From the NCBI GenBank assembly GCA_009778425.1, contig WRJU01000131.1, positions 1 through 5,982 of the forward strand: a DNA stretch of 5,982 nucleotides, written 5' to 3'. Below, one piece after another: positions 1 through 5,982 of this stretch. Position numbers and translations under genes: made by a program. The stretch's first letter is position 1. The number at the start of each line of letters is the position of its first letter. The notes beneath the pieces were generated by a model, which did no database searches, had not been told where the DNA came from, and saw only the letters and a program-made list of their open reading frames with translations. This DNA is from Pseudomonadota bacterium (lineage in GTDB: Bacteria > Pseudomonadota > Gammaproteobacteria > Burkholderiales > Rhodocyclaceae).

Positions 1-326
1 TTGCTGAAAAAATCGTAAGCCCCCATGCCAACGGCGCGCACCGCGTTCTCGCGGTCGTGCTGCCCGGTGAGGACGATGATCTTGGTCTCGGGAGCCAAGG
101 CCAGAAATTCACTCAGGAGAGCGAAACCCTCGCTCACATCGTCGGGCTTCGGCGGCAATCCCAGATCCATGGTCACGACCGCAGGCTCATAACGGCGCAT
201 CTGCACGATCGCGCTCTCACGATCCTCCGCGACCACGGTCTCGAAACCGTCGAATGCCCAACGCATCTGCTTTTGCAGGGCCGGGTCGTCCTCGATGATC
301 AACAGGGTTCTTTGCTTTTCAGTCAT
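1..326 (-). CDS. prsR: PEP-CTERM/XrtA-system response regulator PrsR (partial, N-terminal receiver domain)
   Basis: Only the first 108 codons are in the window; the gene runs off the low-coordinate edge. The visible protein is a response-regulator receiver domain. It has the acidic pocket E12-D13-D14 (LLIIEDDPAL), the phospho-acceptor D54 (VVTMDLGLPP) and the switch Thr87 (VLTG). It ends in GAYDFFS, followed by a codon beginning AA, which is consistent with the conserved Lys of this family. The start ATG lies inside the end of prsK with an 8-bp overlap (ATGACTGA) and has no strong Shine-Dalgarno, so translation is probably coupled. Partner choice rests on prsK next door. Known PrsR proteins continue into a sigma-54-interacting AAA+ domain and a HTH domain, and activate PEP-CTERM and exopolysaccharide genes; those domains lie outside the window, so that part is inferred. 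A receiver-only protein or another NtrC-type regulator is possible but less likely. Confidence 0.88.
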   Translation of the reverse strand, partial: MTEKQRTLLIIEDDPALQKQMRWAFDGFETVVAEDRESAIVQMRRYEPAVVTMDLGLPPKPDDVSEGFALLSEFLALAPETKIIVLTGQHDRENAVRAVGMGAYDFFS

Positions 327-2472
327 GATTGCCGTCTGATTTTTCTTCGTGTTCCGAATCCAGTCTCGCATGCAGGGGCAACTCGATGATGACCCTTGTG
401 CCGATGCCTTTCCTGCTCTCGTAAGACACATCCCCGCCCAACTCGCGGATGTACTGGCGGGTTTCAAAGACGCCGATCCCCATGCCACTCGACTTGGTCG
501 TTTGAAATGGGCGCGAAAGATGTTCGCGGATGAAGTCCTCCGACATGCCACAGCCGGTATCCGCAACCACGACGCGCACCCGCTCAGAACCGGAAGCCTC
601 CAGCGTAACGCACACCTTACCACTCTCTGGCGTAGCCTCGATGGCATTTTGTACGATATGCCCGATGACGCGCTCCAAGCGTTCAGGATGCGCCAGCACC
701 ATAAACGTATCGCAATCCAGCGGTATGTCAAGCTCCAGCCCAGGATGCTGTTCTTGCCTGGCGCGGTGGACCTTTTCCAGTTGTTTCACCAGATTGAGCA
801 CACGGGGCGGGTCAATCGAACGTTTTTCCTGCAACTGCACCATCAGCTCGCGCATTTTTGTTTCGACGTGCGCCACGGTTTCAAGCATGTCTGCCTGAAA
901 TTCGGGGTTGTCCTTATGGCGCTCGGCGTTGCGCAGCATCAACGACAACTGGGCCACGAGGTTTTTCAGGTCGTGGACGACGAAGGCCGTCATGCGGTTG
1001 AAGGACTCGAACTTGCGCGCTTCCAGCAAATCCTCGGCGGACAGCATTCTCTCCAGGTCGCTGGCGGCTTGATGCTGGGCGGTCTTGAGCAGATCGAGCA
1101 CTTCCCAGTCAATATCGAAGCGCGTCCGGGGCGACGAAAGCAGGACGAATCCGATCAGCCCCGCCCCGCCGATGAGCGGAATCAGCAGCCAGGCATCCGG
1201 AAAGCGTGAGGCCAGCCAATCCGGCAATACCAGGCCGGGATAGTTCGCCGGATTCCGGCGATATTCCTCCAGATTGACAACCCAACCGCGTTTGCGCATG
1301 AAATTCATCAGTGAACTTTCCGGCGGTTCCCTTACTTCCGCTTGCACGGGCAAGCTGACGCTTGCCTGAATCGTGTAATCGGTGTCTCCTCCCGCACTGC
1401 CTCGCAGCCACAGCGCGCCACCGGGACTTTCCACCAGATTGGCCAGCGCGGTGATGACCGATTGCCCGAGGTTGGACTGACCATCCGCCGAAGACAACGA
1501 ATGCGTGAAACGCAGCCATTCGGCACGGTAGTCGTAGCGGTATGGAAACAGATGCTTATTGATGAGCACCCGCAATCTGGCCCGTTGCGCCGAGGACGAC
1601 ATGAGTACTGCCAACAGCAACAGCGCTGCGAACAGCAGCACCGTTTGCAGGGCGTACCCCCACTCCCCGCCGTAACTGCGCACATAAAAACCGATGCCGG
1701 AGACCGCGAGCAGATAAAGCCCGGACAAACCCAGCGCCGTAGAATGAAAAACCGCCTCACGCGACAGGGACATGCGCAAGGACCAGGACGGGTTGCGCGC
1801 CCCCGAAATCGCCACCAAGGGAACGATCAGGGCATGGGCGGGGCCGCGCACGGCCCAGATGATGGAGGTTGGCCGCCCGAAGAGGAAAGCGTCGGCAAAC
1901 AGGTAGAGTTCAAACATGTATGCCGCACCCAAGCCCATGCACAAAGGCTTGAGCGTCCGGCGCACATCCACGGGAACGCCACGGTAAAGCTGTTCGATCA
2001 GCACCAGCCCCAGTACCGCGCCAGCCAGCGAGCCGCCGAAAATCAGCTTGAGCGCCGACATATCCCGTACCGGAACCAGGCCAAAAAACAAATCGAGCGC
2101 CGACTTATCCTGCACCAATATCCAGCCAAAAACCACAGATCCGACCAACTGCACACTAAACACCATGATTCCGGTGATCAAAAACCGCTTCCAGACTCCG
2201 CCAAGCAAAGGACGCAGCAAGATCAGCAGAAACGCGAACCAGCCCCCGCCGCGCAACATATCCAGGACGGAAGACCACAGGAAAGCCATCTCCGAGGGGT
2301 GGCTGGCAAACCAAAGGCAGCCCAATGCCCAGACACCGGACAGAATCACGGTCAACAACAGACAGCCGCCGACCGCCGCCCCCCGCCAGGCCGCGTACAG
2401 ATACAGCGCGAACCCGCCATAGACGAGCGCGGCCAGCGCATAACCCCAGACTGCGAAATCGGTCAGGCTCAT
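319..2472 (-). CDS. prsK: XrtA/PEP-CTERM-system sensor histidine kinase PrsK
   Basis: This 717-residue membrane histidine kinase is near the usual PrsK length. About nine hydrophobic segments fill residues 5-295. A positively charged linker (RARLRVLINKHLFPYRYDYR, about 297-316) follows, then a GAF-like region (about 330-475; VESPGGALWL, the EEYRRNPANYPGL stretch, IPLIGGAGLIGFVLL). The dimerisation/phosphoacceptor helix carries H500 in FNRMTAFVVHDLKNLVAQLS. The ATPase domain shows an N box with N609 (VQNAIEAT), a G1 box D638-T-G-C-G, an F box (FQTTK, 656-660) and a G2 box G663-M-G-I-G. It should autophosphorylate at H500 and pass phosphate to PrsR encoded just downstream. The signal sensed is unknown; the multi-TM input suggests a membrane or envelope cue. 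The start overlaps the upstream transferase stop as ATGA. Residues 120-149 are an imperfect 15-residue tandem repeat. The family assignment is strong, because the H box and linker are very characteristic. Confidence 0.95.
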   Translation of the reverse strand: MSLTDFAVWGYALAALVYGGFALYLYAAWRGAAVGGCLLLTVILSGVWALGCLWFASHPSEMAFLWSSVLDMLRGGGWFAFLLILLRPLLGGVWKRFLITGIMVFSVQLVGSVVFGWILVQDKSALDLFFGLVPVRDMSALKLIFGGSLAGAVLGLVLIEQLYRGVPVDVRRTLKPLCMGLGAAYMFELYLFADAFLFGRPTSIIWAVRGPAHALIVPLVAISGARNPSWSLRMSLSREAVFHSTALGLSGLYLLAVSGIGFYVRSYGGEWGYALQTVLLFAALLLLAVLMSSSAQRARLRVLINKHLFPYRYDYRAEWLRFTHSLSSADGQSNLGQSVITALANLVESPGGALWLRGSAGGDTDYTIQASVSLPVQAEVREPPESSLMNFMRKRGWVVNLEEYRRNPANYPGLVLPDWLASRFPDAWLLIPLIGGAGLIGFVLLSSPRTRFDIDWEVLDLLKTAQHQAASDLERMLSAEDLLEARKFESFNRMTAFVVHDLKNLVAQLSLMLRNAERHKDNPEFQADMLETVAHVETKMRELMVQLQEKRSIDPPRVLNLVKQLEKVHRARQEQHPGLELDIPLDCDTFMVLAHPERLERVIGHIVQNAIEATPESGKVCVTLEASGSERVRVVVADTGCGMSEDFIREHLSRPFQTTKSSGMGIGVFETRQYIRELGGDVSYESRKGIGTRVIIELPLHARLDSEHEEKSDGNHD
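2026..2115 (-). repeat. 45-bp imperfect tandem duplication inside prsK
   Basis: Two directly adjacent 45-bp units (2071-2115 and 2026-2070 on the minus strand) encode PrsK residues 120-134 and 135-149. The first ten or so residues align as V-Q-D-K-S-A-L-D-L-F-F-G and V-R-D-M-S-A-L-K-L-I-F-G. By eye 28 of the first 36 nucleotides match, including an exact GTCGGCGCTC in both. The repeat falls in the loop and edge between the fourth and fifth predicted membrane segments. It keeps the reading frame, so it looks like an old in-frame duplication in the sensor region. Confidence 0.7.
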
Positions 2473-3854
2473 CGCGCGCGCTTGCCTATCAGCACCACAT
2501 GCACCGTTTCGAGCAACACGAGCATATCAAGCACCAGTGAGTGATTTTTGACGTAATAAAGTTCGTACTGCAATTTCTGGATCGCGGCGGGGATTGAGTC
2601 GTCATCATTCTGGCATTGCACCCTGGCCCAGCCGGTCATGCCCGGTTTGACACAGTGCCGTACTCCGTAAAACGGTATCTCTTGCGCCAGACGATCCACG
2701 AAAGAAGGCCGCTCCGGACGCGGGCCAACCAGGCTCATCTCCCCCCTGAGCACATTAAGCAACTGTGGCAGCCTGTCGACACGCAGTCCATGAATGATCC
2801 GCCCGGCTCTCGAAAACGCATCCCCTGCAGCCGTCACTTCATCTGAGGCTTCAGCATCGCTGCCACCGATGCGCTTGCAGCGGAACCGGATGACCCTGAA
2901 CACCTGGCCGCCCAAGCCCACCCGTTCCTGGCGGTAGAACACTGACCCGTGATCGCCGAATACGATCATGAACGCGGCCAGCACCATCACAGGTGAGACC
3001 AGGATGAACAACGAGAAGGCAATCGCCAGGTCGAACACGCGCTTGAAGAACATCCGCGCCAAAGGCTGCTGGAAACCTTCGCCAAAAATCAGCCAACTCG
3101 CGCGCAGGGAATCGAGCCGCACCTGACGGCGAACCCGCTCATGAAACGAGGGCCAATCGAGAATGCGTACACCGGCGAGCTTGCAATCGAACAAATCGCG
3201 CAAAGGCAGCGCCCTGCCGCGAAGTTCGCGTATCGCCACGATGATGATGTCGATTTCCAGCTTTTTGACTACGTCGACCAAGCTGCTGCCGGAAACGGTT
3301 TTCTCTGCATCGACGAGTTGTTCACCGCAATCGCTGATGGGGAAAAACCCCTGTACGCCCACCTTCCCTTGTTCCGGACGCATCAGAATGCTCTCCGCTT
3401 CCAGCGCTTCCTCGCCCGTTCCGACAATCAGTATCCTGGGAGCAAAAAGCGAAGAGGCTTGGCTGCGGTTGATCAACATCCGCAGCAATAGCACGGGCAG
3501 CACCAGGACAAGCACTTGAAGCCGCATTGCCAGCGAAGCAAAGCCCTGCCAGGGCAGGAGCAACATCGTGCCGTAAGCTGTCGGCAGGCAGAACAACGCG
3601 GACAGCACGAACCGGGCAAATGCGGTGCGCGGATTATCCTCATCAACCGGTCGATACAGGCCGAAAGCAAAATTGGCAATGATCATCACTGAGGCAAACC
3701 CAAATGCCGACGGGAAAAGCCCCACCAATTCGACCCCGTGGTCGTCCGCCCGGAGCACGGCCAGTGCAACGACGGTCACTACAAACAGCAGGAAATCGAG
3801 GCCAATCCGCTGTAATACGTGCAGTGAAAAATATTGGCTAAAAGCTTTCAGCAT
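2469..3854 (-). CDS. EpsB-like XrtA/PEP-CTERM-system sugar transferase (TIGR03013 type), atypical active site
   Basis: This 461-residue protein belongs by pattern to the polyprenyl-phosphate hexose-1-phosphate transferases, which start exopolysaccharide repeat units on undecaprenyl phosphate at the inner membrane. Hydrophobic segments lie near 15-34, 50-66, 83-101 and 109-127. A Rossmann-like domain starts at ILIVGTGEEA (141-150). The family stretch VRLDSLRASWLIFGEGF (245-261) is followed by a membrane helix (about 272-298). The catalytic domain keeps FYRQERVGLGG (306-316), NVLRGEMSLVGPRPERP (367-383), VKPGMTGWA and KLQYELYYVKNHS. Three usually conserved points differ: KFRSM is RFRCK (323-327), the DE dyad is D360-R361, and the YGAS-type loop is QNDDDS (415-420). 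Known transferases of this fold use the Asp as nucleophile and the Glu for metal binding, so activity is uncertain. ATG 3854 fits family N-termini (MLKAFSQYFS) but has only a weak ribosome binding site. It is first in the operon with prsK (ATGA overlap) and prsR. Confidence 0.9.
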   Translation of the reverse strand: MLKAFSQYFSLHVLQRIGLDFLLFVVTVVALAVLRADDHGVELVGLFPSAFGFASVMIIANFAFGLYRPVDEDNPRTAFARFVLSALFCLPTAYGTMLLLPWQGFASLAMRLQVLVLVLPVLLLRMLINRSQASSLFAPRILIVGTGEEALEAESILMRPEQGKVGVQGFFPISDCGEQLVDAEKTVSGSSLVDVVKKLEIDIIIVAIRELRGRALPLRDLFDCKLAGVRILDWPSFHERVRRQVRLDSLRASWLIFGEGFQQPLARMFFKRVFDLAIAFSLFILVSPVMVLAAFMIVFGDHGSVFYRQERVGLGGQVFRVIRFRCKRIGGSDAEASDEVTAAGDAFSRAGRIIHGLRVDRLPQLLNVLRGEMSLVGPRPERPSFVDRLAQEIPFYGVRHCVKPGMTGWARVQCQNDDDSIPAAIQKLQYELYYVKNHSLVLDMLVLLETVHVVLIGKRAR

Positions 3855-3908
3855 GACATTACCAAGAACCGATATAAATATGGCTCAGGAAGAAAAACGG
3901 CACTCCAT

Positions 3909-3924
3909 AGCAAAGCGGTATCCC
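3909..3924 (-). promoter_or_regulatory. Candidate sigma-54 (-24/-12) promoter for the transferase-prsK-prsR operon
   Basis: Read on the minus strand the site is GGGATACCGCTTTGCT. It has the invariant GG-N10-GC spacing and a consensus-like -12 block TTGCT, while the -24 block (GGGATAC against TGGCACG) is weak. The predicted transcription start near 3898 gives a leader of about 44 nt before ATG 3854. The context supports it: the operon encodes PrsR, whose family members are sigma-54 activators. This is one hand-found match with a poor -24 half, so confidence is limited. Confidence 0.4.
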
Positions 3925-3953
3925 TCTCACGGCAAATAAATCTACCTCTTATT

Positions 3954-3973
3954 GACTAATACTTCTACTAGTC
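3954..3973. promoter_or_regulatory. Inverted repeat GACTA-N10-TAGTC, possible activator/operator site
   Basis: Perfect 5-bp arms (3954-3958 and 3969-3973) are separated by 10 bp. The centre lies about 65 bp upstream of the start expected from the sigma-54-like element. NtrC-family activators bind inverted repeats upstream of such promoters, so this could be a PrsR enhancer site. The arms are short and a chance palindrome in AT-rich DNA is quite possible. Confidence 0.25.
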
Positions 3974-4013
3974 TGGTCATCCTATCTTAAGGAGACCCGG
4001 ATTTACCATGATG

Positions 4014-4070
4014 CTTGATCGCCGCTTCCTCTCCCGCAAGCAGGAGAGGGAAAAGCTGAGCTAGATCAGG
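4014..4070. repeat. REP-like nested hairpin downstream of rlmB
   Basis: The core is a perfect 7-bp stem, CCTCTCC (4028-4034) with GGAGAGG (4043-4049), around an 8-nt loop CGCAAGCA. It extends by GCTT (4024-4027) pairing AAGC (4053-4056) across a GAA bulge. An outer arm CTTGATC (4014-4020) pairs GATCAGG (4064-4070) with one G-T wobble. The core closely resembles a short palindrome repeated many times in proteobacterial genomes (CCCTCTCCCGCAAGCGGGAG type, recalled rather than searched). It begins about 10 bp past the rlmB stop and could stabilise the 3' end or weaken read-through, but neither strand has a following T tract, so it is not a classic intrinsic terminator. Confidence 0.6.
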
Positions 4071-4079
4071 GTTTCCCTT

Positions 4080-4835
4080 TTAAATATCGCGTTGACGAAA
4101 AGCCTCAAATAAGCAAATACCGCTTGCCACTGAAACATTGAGGCTTTCCACACTTCCCCGCATCGGAATGCGGGCCAGTTCATCACAGGTTGCGCGTGTC
4201 AGTCGGCGCAAACCATCGCCCTCGGCTCCAAGCACCCAGGCAATCGGTCTTTTCTGGTCGATGTCGAACACGCTTTTTTCAGCCTCGCCCGCCGCGCCTA
4301 CAACCCAGATGCCGGTTTTCTTCATTTGTTCCAGCGCCCGCGCGAGATTCGTCACGGTGACGTAAGGAATGGCATCGGCAGCGCCGCTGGCCACCTTGAC
4401 TGCCGTGGCGTTGAGGCTGGCGGCGCGATCCTTGGGCGCAACGACGGCATGCGCGCCCGCCGCGTCCGCGACCCGCAGACAGGCTCCGAGATTGTGAGGG
4501 TCTTGTACGCCATCGAGTACCAGCAAAAGAGCCGGTTCGGAAGGTGATGGCGATGGGAGCGATTCCAGCACATCGTCGAGGGTAATCATGCGCTGGCGGG
4601 CATCGACGCGGGCAAGCACACCCTGATGGCGGCGGGTTCCTACCATAGCGTCGAGCCGTTCATTCTCGACGCGGGTCATTTTTACCCCGAGCGATTCGGC
4701 GAGGCCGTGTACCTCACGCGCGCGCACGTCATGGCGCAGGCCGGAAACATAAAGCTCGAACACGGACTCCGGGTCGCGCCGCAAACGCCCCAACACGGCA
4801 TGAAAACCATAAATGAGGCGGCTCGGTTCAGCCAC
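4080..4835 (-). CDS. rlmB: 23S rRNA (guanosine-2251-2'-O)-methyltransferase RlmB
   Basis: This is a SPOUT (SpoU/TrmH family) enzyme that methylates the 2'-OH of G2251 in the P-loop of 23S rRNA using S-adenosylmethionine. From the chosen GTG start it has 251 residues, close to the 243 of E. coli RlmB. The N-terminal L30e-like RNA-binding domain covers about residues 5-77 (SRLIYGFHAVLGRL; RRHQGVLARV). The catalytic domain shows all three knot motifs: LDGVQDPHNLGACLRVADAAG-type motif 1 with N115 and R121 (107-127), WVLGAEGDGL with E205, and IPMRGSVESLNVSVASGICL with S231 and N233. An open frame continues upstream to ATG 4898 but gives a basic 21-residue extension with no family match inside rnr. 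The GTG at 4835 has a good ribosome binding site and the expected N-terminus. It overlaps the rnr stop by 8 bp, indicating a common transcript. No key residue is missing. Confidence 0.96.
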   Translation of the reverse strand: MAEPSRLIYGFHAVLGRLRRDPESVFELYVSGLRHDVRAREVHGLAESLGVKMTRVENERLDAMVGTRRHQGVLARVDARQRMITLDDVLESLPSPSPSEPALLLVLDGVQDPHNLGACLRVADAAGAHAVVAPKDRAASLNATAVKVASGAADAIPYVTVTNLARALEQMKKTGIWVVGAAGEAEKSVFDIDQKRPIAWVLGAEGDGLRRLTRATCDELARIPMRGSVESLNVSVASGICLFEAFRQRDI

Positions 4836-5982
4836 GGCGTTGTCCCCCAGTTTTTTTCTTGTTTTTCTCCTTGCCCGCCGACACCTGACGCCGCTCACGC
4901 TCGGTCTTGCCCTTGCGTTCGGTTGGCCGCGCCTCGCTTTCGAGCAAACGGAAGTCGATCTTGCTGGTTTCCAGGTCAGCGCGGATCAACTGCACCCGTA
5001 CACGGTCGGAAAGGCGGTAACGCACATGGGTACGCTCGCCCATCAATTCATGGCGGGCATCGTCGAAGTGAAAATAATCGCTGCCAAGATCGGAGATATG
5101 CACCAGCCCTTCAACGAAAACATCATCGAGTGCCACGAACAAGCCGAAAGGCACGACGGACGACACGCTGCCGTAAAACGTCTCGCCGATACGGTCCCGC
5201 ATGTAATAGCACTTGAGCCAGTCCACCACATCGCGCGTCGCCTCGTCGGCGCGGCGCTCGGTCATGGAGCAAGCCAGGCCGATTTCTTCCCAGTCGCCGG
5301 GAGAATACCGCTTGCCCGCCAGCACCGCCTTGATGGCACGATGCACCAGCAAATCGGGATAGCGCCGGATCGGCGAAGTGAAATGGGTGTAGGAGTCATA
5401 CGCCAGCCCGAAATGCCCCACGTTATCCGGGCTATAGACGGCCTGACGCAAGGAACGCAGCATGATCGTCTGCAACAACTGCGCGTCCGGGCGCGAGCAT
5501 GTTTTTTCGAGCAAGGCCGCGTAATCCTTTGCCGTCGGCTCATCGCCCCCACTCAACGCCAAACCGAACTCCGCCAGAAAACCGCGCAGTTTTCCGAGCT
5601 TCTCCAATGACGGCCCTTCATGAATGCGGTACAAGGCCGGATGACGGTTGTCGCGCAAAAAATCCGAGGCGCACACATTGGCCGCGAGCATGCACTCCTC
5701 GATCAATCGGTGTGCATCGTTGCGCACTTCGGGCACGATGCGCGCGATCTTGCCCGCTTCGTCAAACTCCATGCGCGTTTCCGTCGTTTCGAAGTCGATG
5801 GCCCCGCGCCGGGCGCGCGCCTTCAGCAACACGCGAAACAGCCGATCCAGCTCTTGGAGGTGCGGGAGCATGCCACCGAGCGAAGAAACGGCTTCGGCAT
5901 CCTTTTCATAGAGCGCCGCCGCAACCTGGTTGTAAGTCAGGCGCGCATGGGAAAACATCACCGCCGGATAAAAACGGTACGC
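4828..5982 (-). CDS. rnr: Ribonuclease R (partial, C-terminal half)
   Basis: This is the C-terminal 384 residues of a 3'-to-5' processive exoribonuclease of the RNB/RNase II family, which degrades structured RNA and takes part in rRNA and mRNA quality control. The frame is open to the window edge, where AYRFYPA precedes VMFSHARLTY, so the annotated start lies outside. Visible are the late RNB domain, with RNDAHRLIEECM, HFGLAYDSYTHFTSPIRRYP and the CSMTERRADEATRDV stretch, then an S1 domain (about 264-347 of the fragment; GSVSSVVPFGLFVALDDVFVEGLVHIS). A lysine/arginine-rich tail of about 37 residues ends at GGQRRG, much shorter than the E. coli tail. The catalytic Asp cluster of the RNB domain is upstream of the window and cannot be checked. 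RNase R is preferred over RNase II because of the close sequence pattern, the basic tail and the rlmB neighbour. The stop overlaps the rlmB GTG by 8 bp. Confidence 0.95.
   Translation of the reverse strand, partial: AYRFYPAVMFSHARLTYNQVAAALYEKDAEAVSSLGGMLPHLQELDRLFRVLLKARARRGAIDFETTETRMEFDEAGKIARIVPEVRNDAHRLIEECMLAANVCASDFLRDNRHPALYRIHEGPSLEKLGKLRGFLAEFGLALSGGDEPTAKDYAALLEKTCSRPDAQLLQTIMLRSLRQAVYSPDNVGHFGLAYDSYTHFTSPIRRYPDLLVHRAIKAVLAGKRYSPGDWEEIGLACSMTERRADEATRDVVDWLKCYYMRDRIGETFYGSVSSVVPFGLFVALDDVFVEGLVHISDLGSDYFHFDDARHELMGERTHVRYRLSDRVRVQLIRADLETSKIDFRLLESEARPTERKGKTERERRQVSAGKEKNKKKTGGQRRG
4843..4848 (-). promoter_or_regulatory. Ribosome binding site that fixes the rlmB GTG start
   Basis: GGGGGA on the minus strand lies 7 nt before the GTG at 4835, inside the last codons of rnr. 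It is the only purine-rich site suitably placed for a start giving the normal RlmB N-terminus, so it supports the GTG rather than the upstream ATG at 4898. Confidence 0.6.

Larger units (their letters stand above)
3855..4079. other. Intergenic spacer between rlmB and the PEP-CTERM operon
   Basis: This 225-bp stretch has no substantial gene. GC is about 43% over 3901-4020, well below the GC-rich flanking genes (for example about 73% over 4381-4440). It contains, from the rlmB end, a REP-like hairpin (4014-4070), an inverted repeat (3954-3973) and a sigma-54-like element (3909-3924). No convincing sigma-70 -35/-10 pair for the transferase was found by eye. No canonical rho-independent terminator with a U tract follows rlmB. 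Confidence 0.8.

Noticed and set aside
1342..2544. A 400-codon plus-strand open frame opposite prsK and the end of the transferase gene
   Set aside because: The translation is rich in Arg, Gln, His and Pro with no family resemblance, and the opposite strand encodes a clear PrsK. It is an antisense shadow of GC-rich coding sequence.
3871..3880. TATTTATATC as a sigma-70 -10 box for the transferase
   Set aside because: No acceptable -35 hexamer occurs 16-18 bp upstream of any register of this AT-rich stretch.
4024..4056. Hairpin after rlmB as a rho-independent terminator
   Set aside because: The stem is good, but AAGCGGCG follows it on the minus strand and GAAAAGC on the plus strand, so there is no T tract on either side.
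4836..4898. Upstream ATG extension of rlmB by 21 residues
   Set aside because: The extension is basic, overlaps the rnr tail and is absent from the family; the GTG at 4835 has the better ribosome binding site and expected length.
4813..5610. A 265-codon plus-strand open frame opposite rnr
   Set aside because: It lies wholly antisense to well-recognised RNase R and the end of its neighbour, and has no recognisable domain or ribosome binding site.
1..5982. CRISPR arrays, tRNA or rRNA genes, transposase genes
   Set aside because: No regularly spaced repeats, cloverleaf-like segments, rRNA signatures or transposase-like frames were seen on either strand.

Overview
The window carries five protein genes, all on the minus strand, in two blocks separated by a 225-bp spacer. 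Reading in the direction of transcription (high to low coordinates) they are rnr (3' part only), rlmB, the spacer, an XrtA/PEP-CTERM-type polyprenyl-phosphate sugar transferase (EpsB-like), prsK, and prsR (5' part only). The prsK/prsR pair, the TIGR03013-type transferase and the GC-rich coding sequence point to a Gram-negative bacterium with the PEP-CTERM/exosortase system. A betaproteobacterium of the Nitrosomonadales/Rhodocyclales kind is most likely, but the window alone does not fix the genus.

Block 1 (4080-5982) is RNA housekeeping: RNase R (RNB domain end, S1 domain, basic tail) overlaps by 8 bp with rlmB, the 23S rRNA Gm2251 2'-O-methyltransferase. RlmB most likely starts at a GTG (4835) behind a GGGGGA ribosome binding site.

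The spacer (3855-4079) is AT-richer than the genes (about 43% GC over 3901-4020). It holds a REP-like hairpin just after rlmB, an inverted repeat GACTA-N10-TAGTC, and a sigma-54-like -24/-12 element about 55 bp upstream of the transferase start. A tiny plus-strand ORF with a good Shine-Dalgarno overlaps the hairpin and is probably fortuitous.

Block 2 (1-3854) looks like one tightly coupled operon (4-bp and 8-bp overlaps): sugar transferase, membrane sensor kinase PrsK and response regulator PrsR. PrsR-family proteins are sigma-54 activators, so the sigma-54-like site suggests an autoregulated circuit connecting exopolysaccharide/PEP-CTERM envelope biogenesis to its own sensor.

The most unusual observation is in the transferase. 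It keeps most family signatures, but the catalytic Asp-Glu dyad reads Asp-Arg (D360-R361) and two other usually conserved blocks are altered, so it may be inactive or changed in function.
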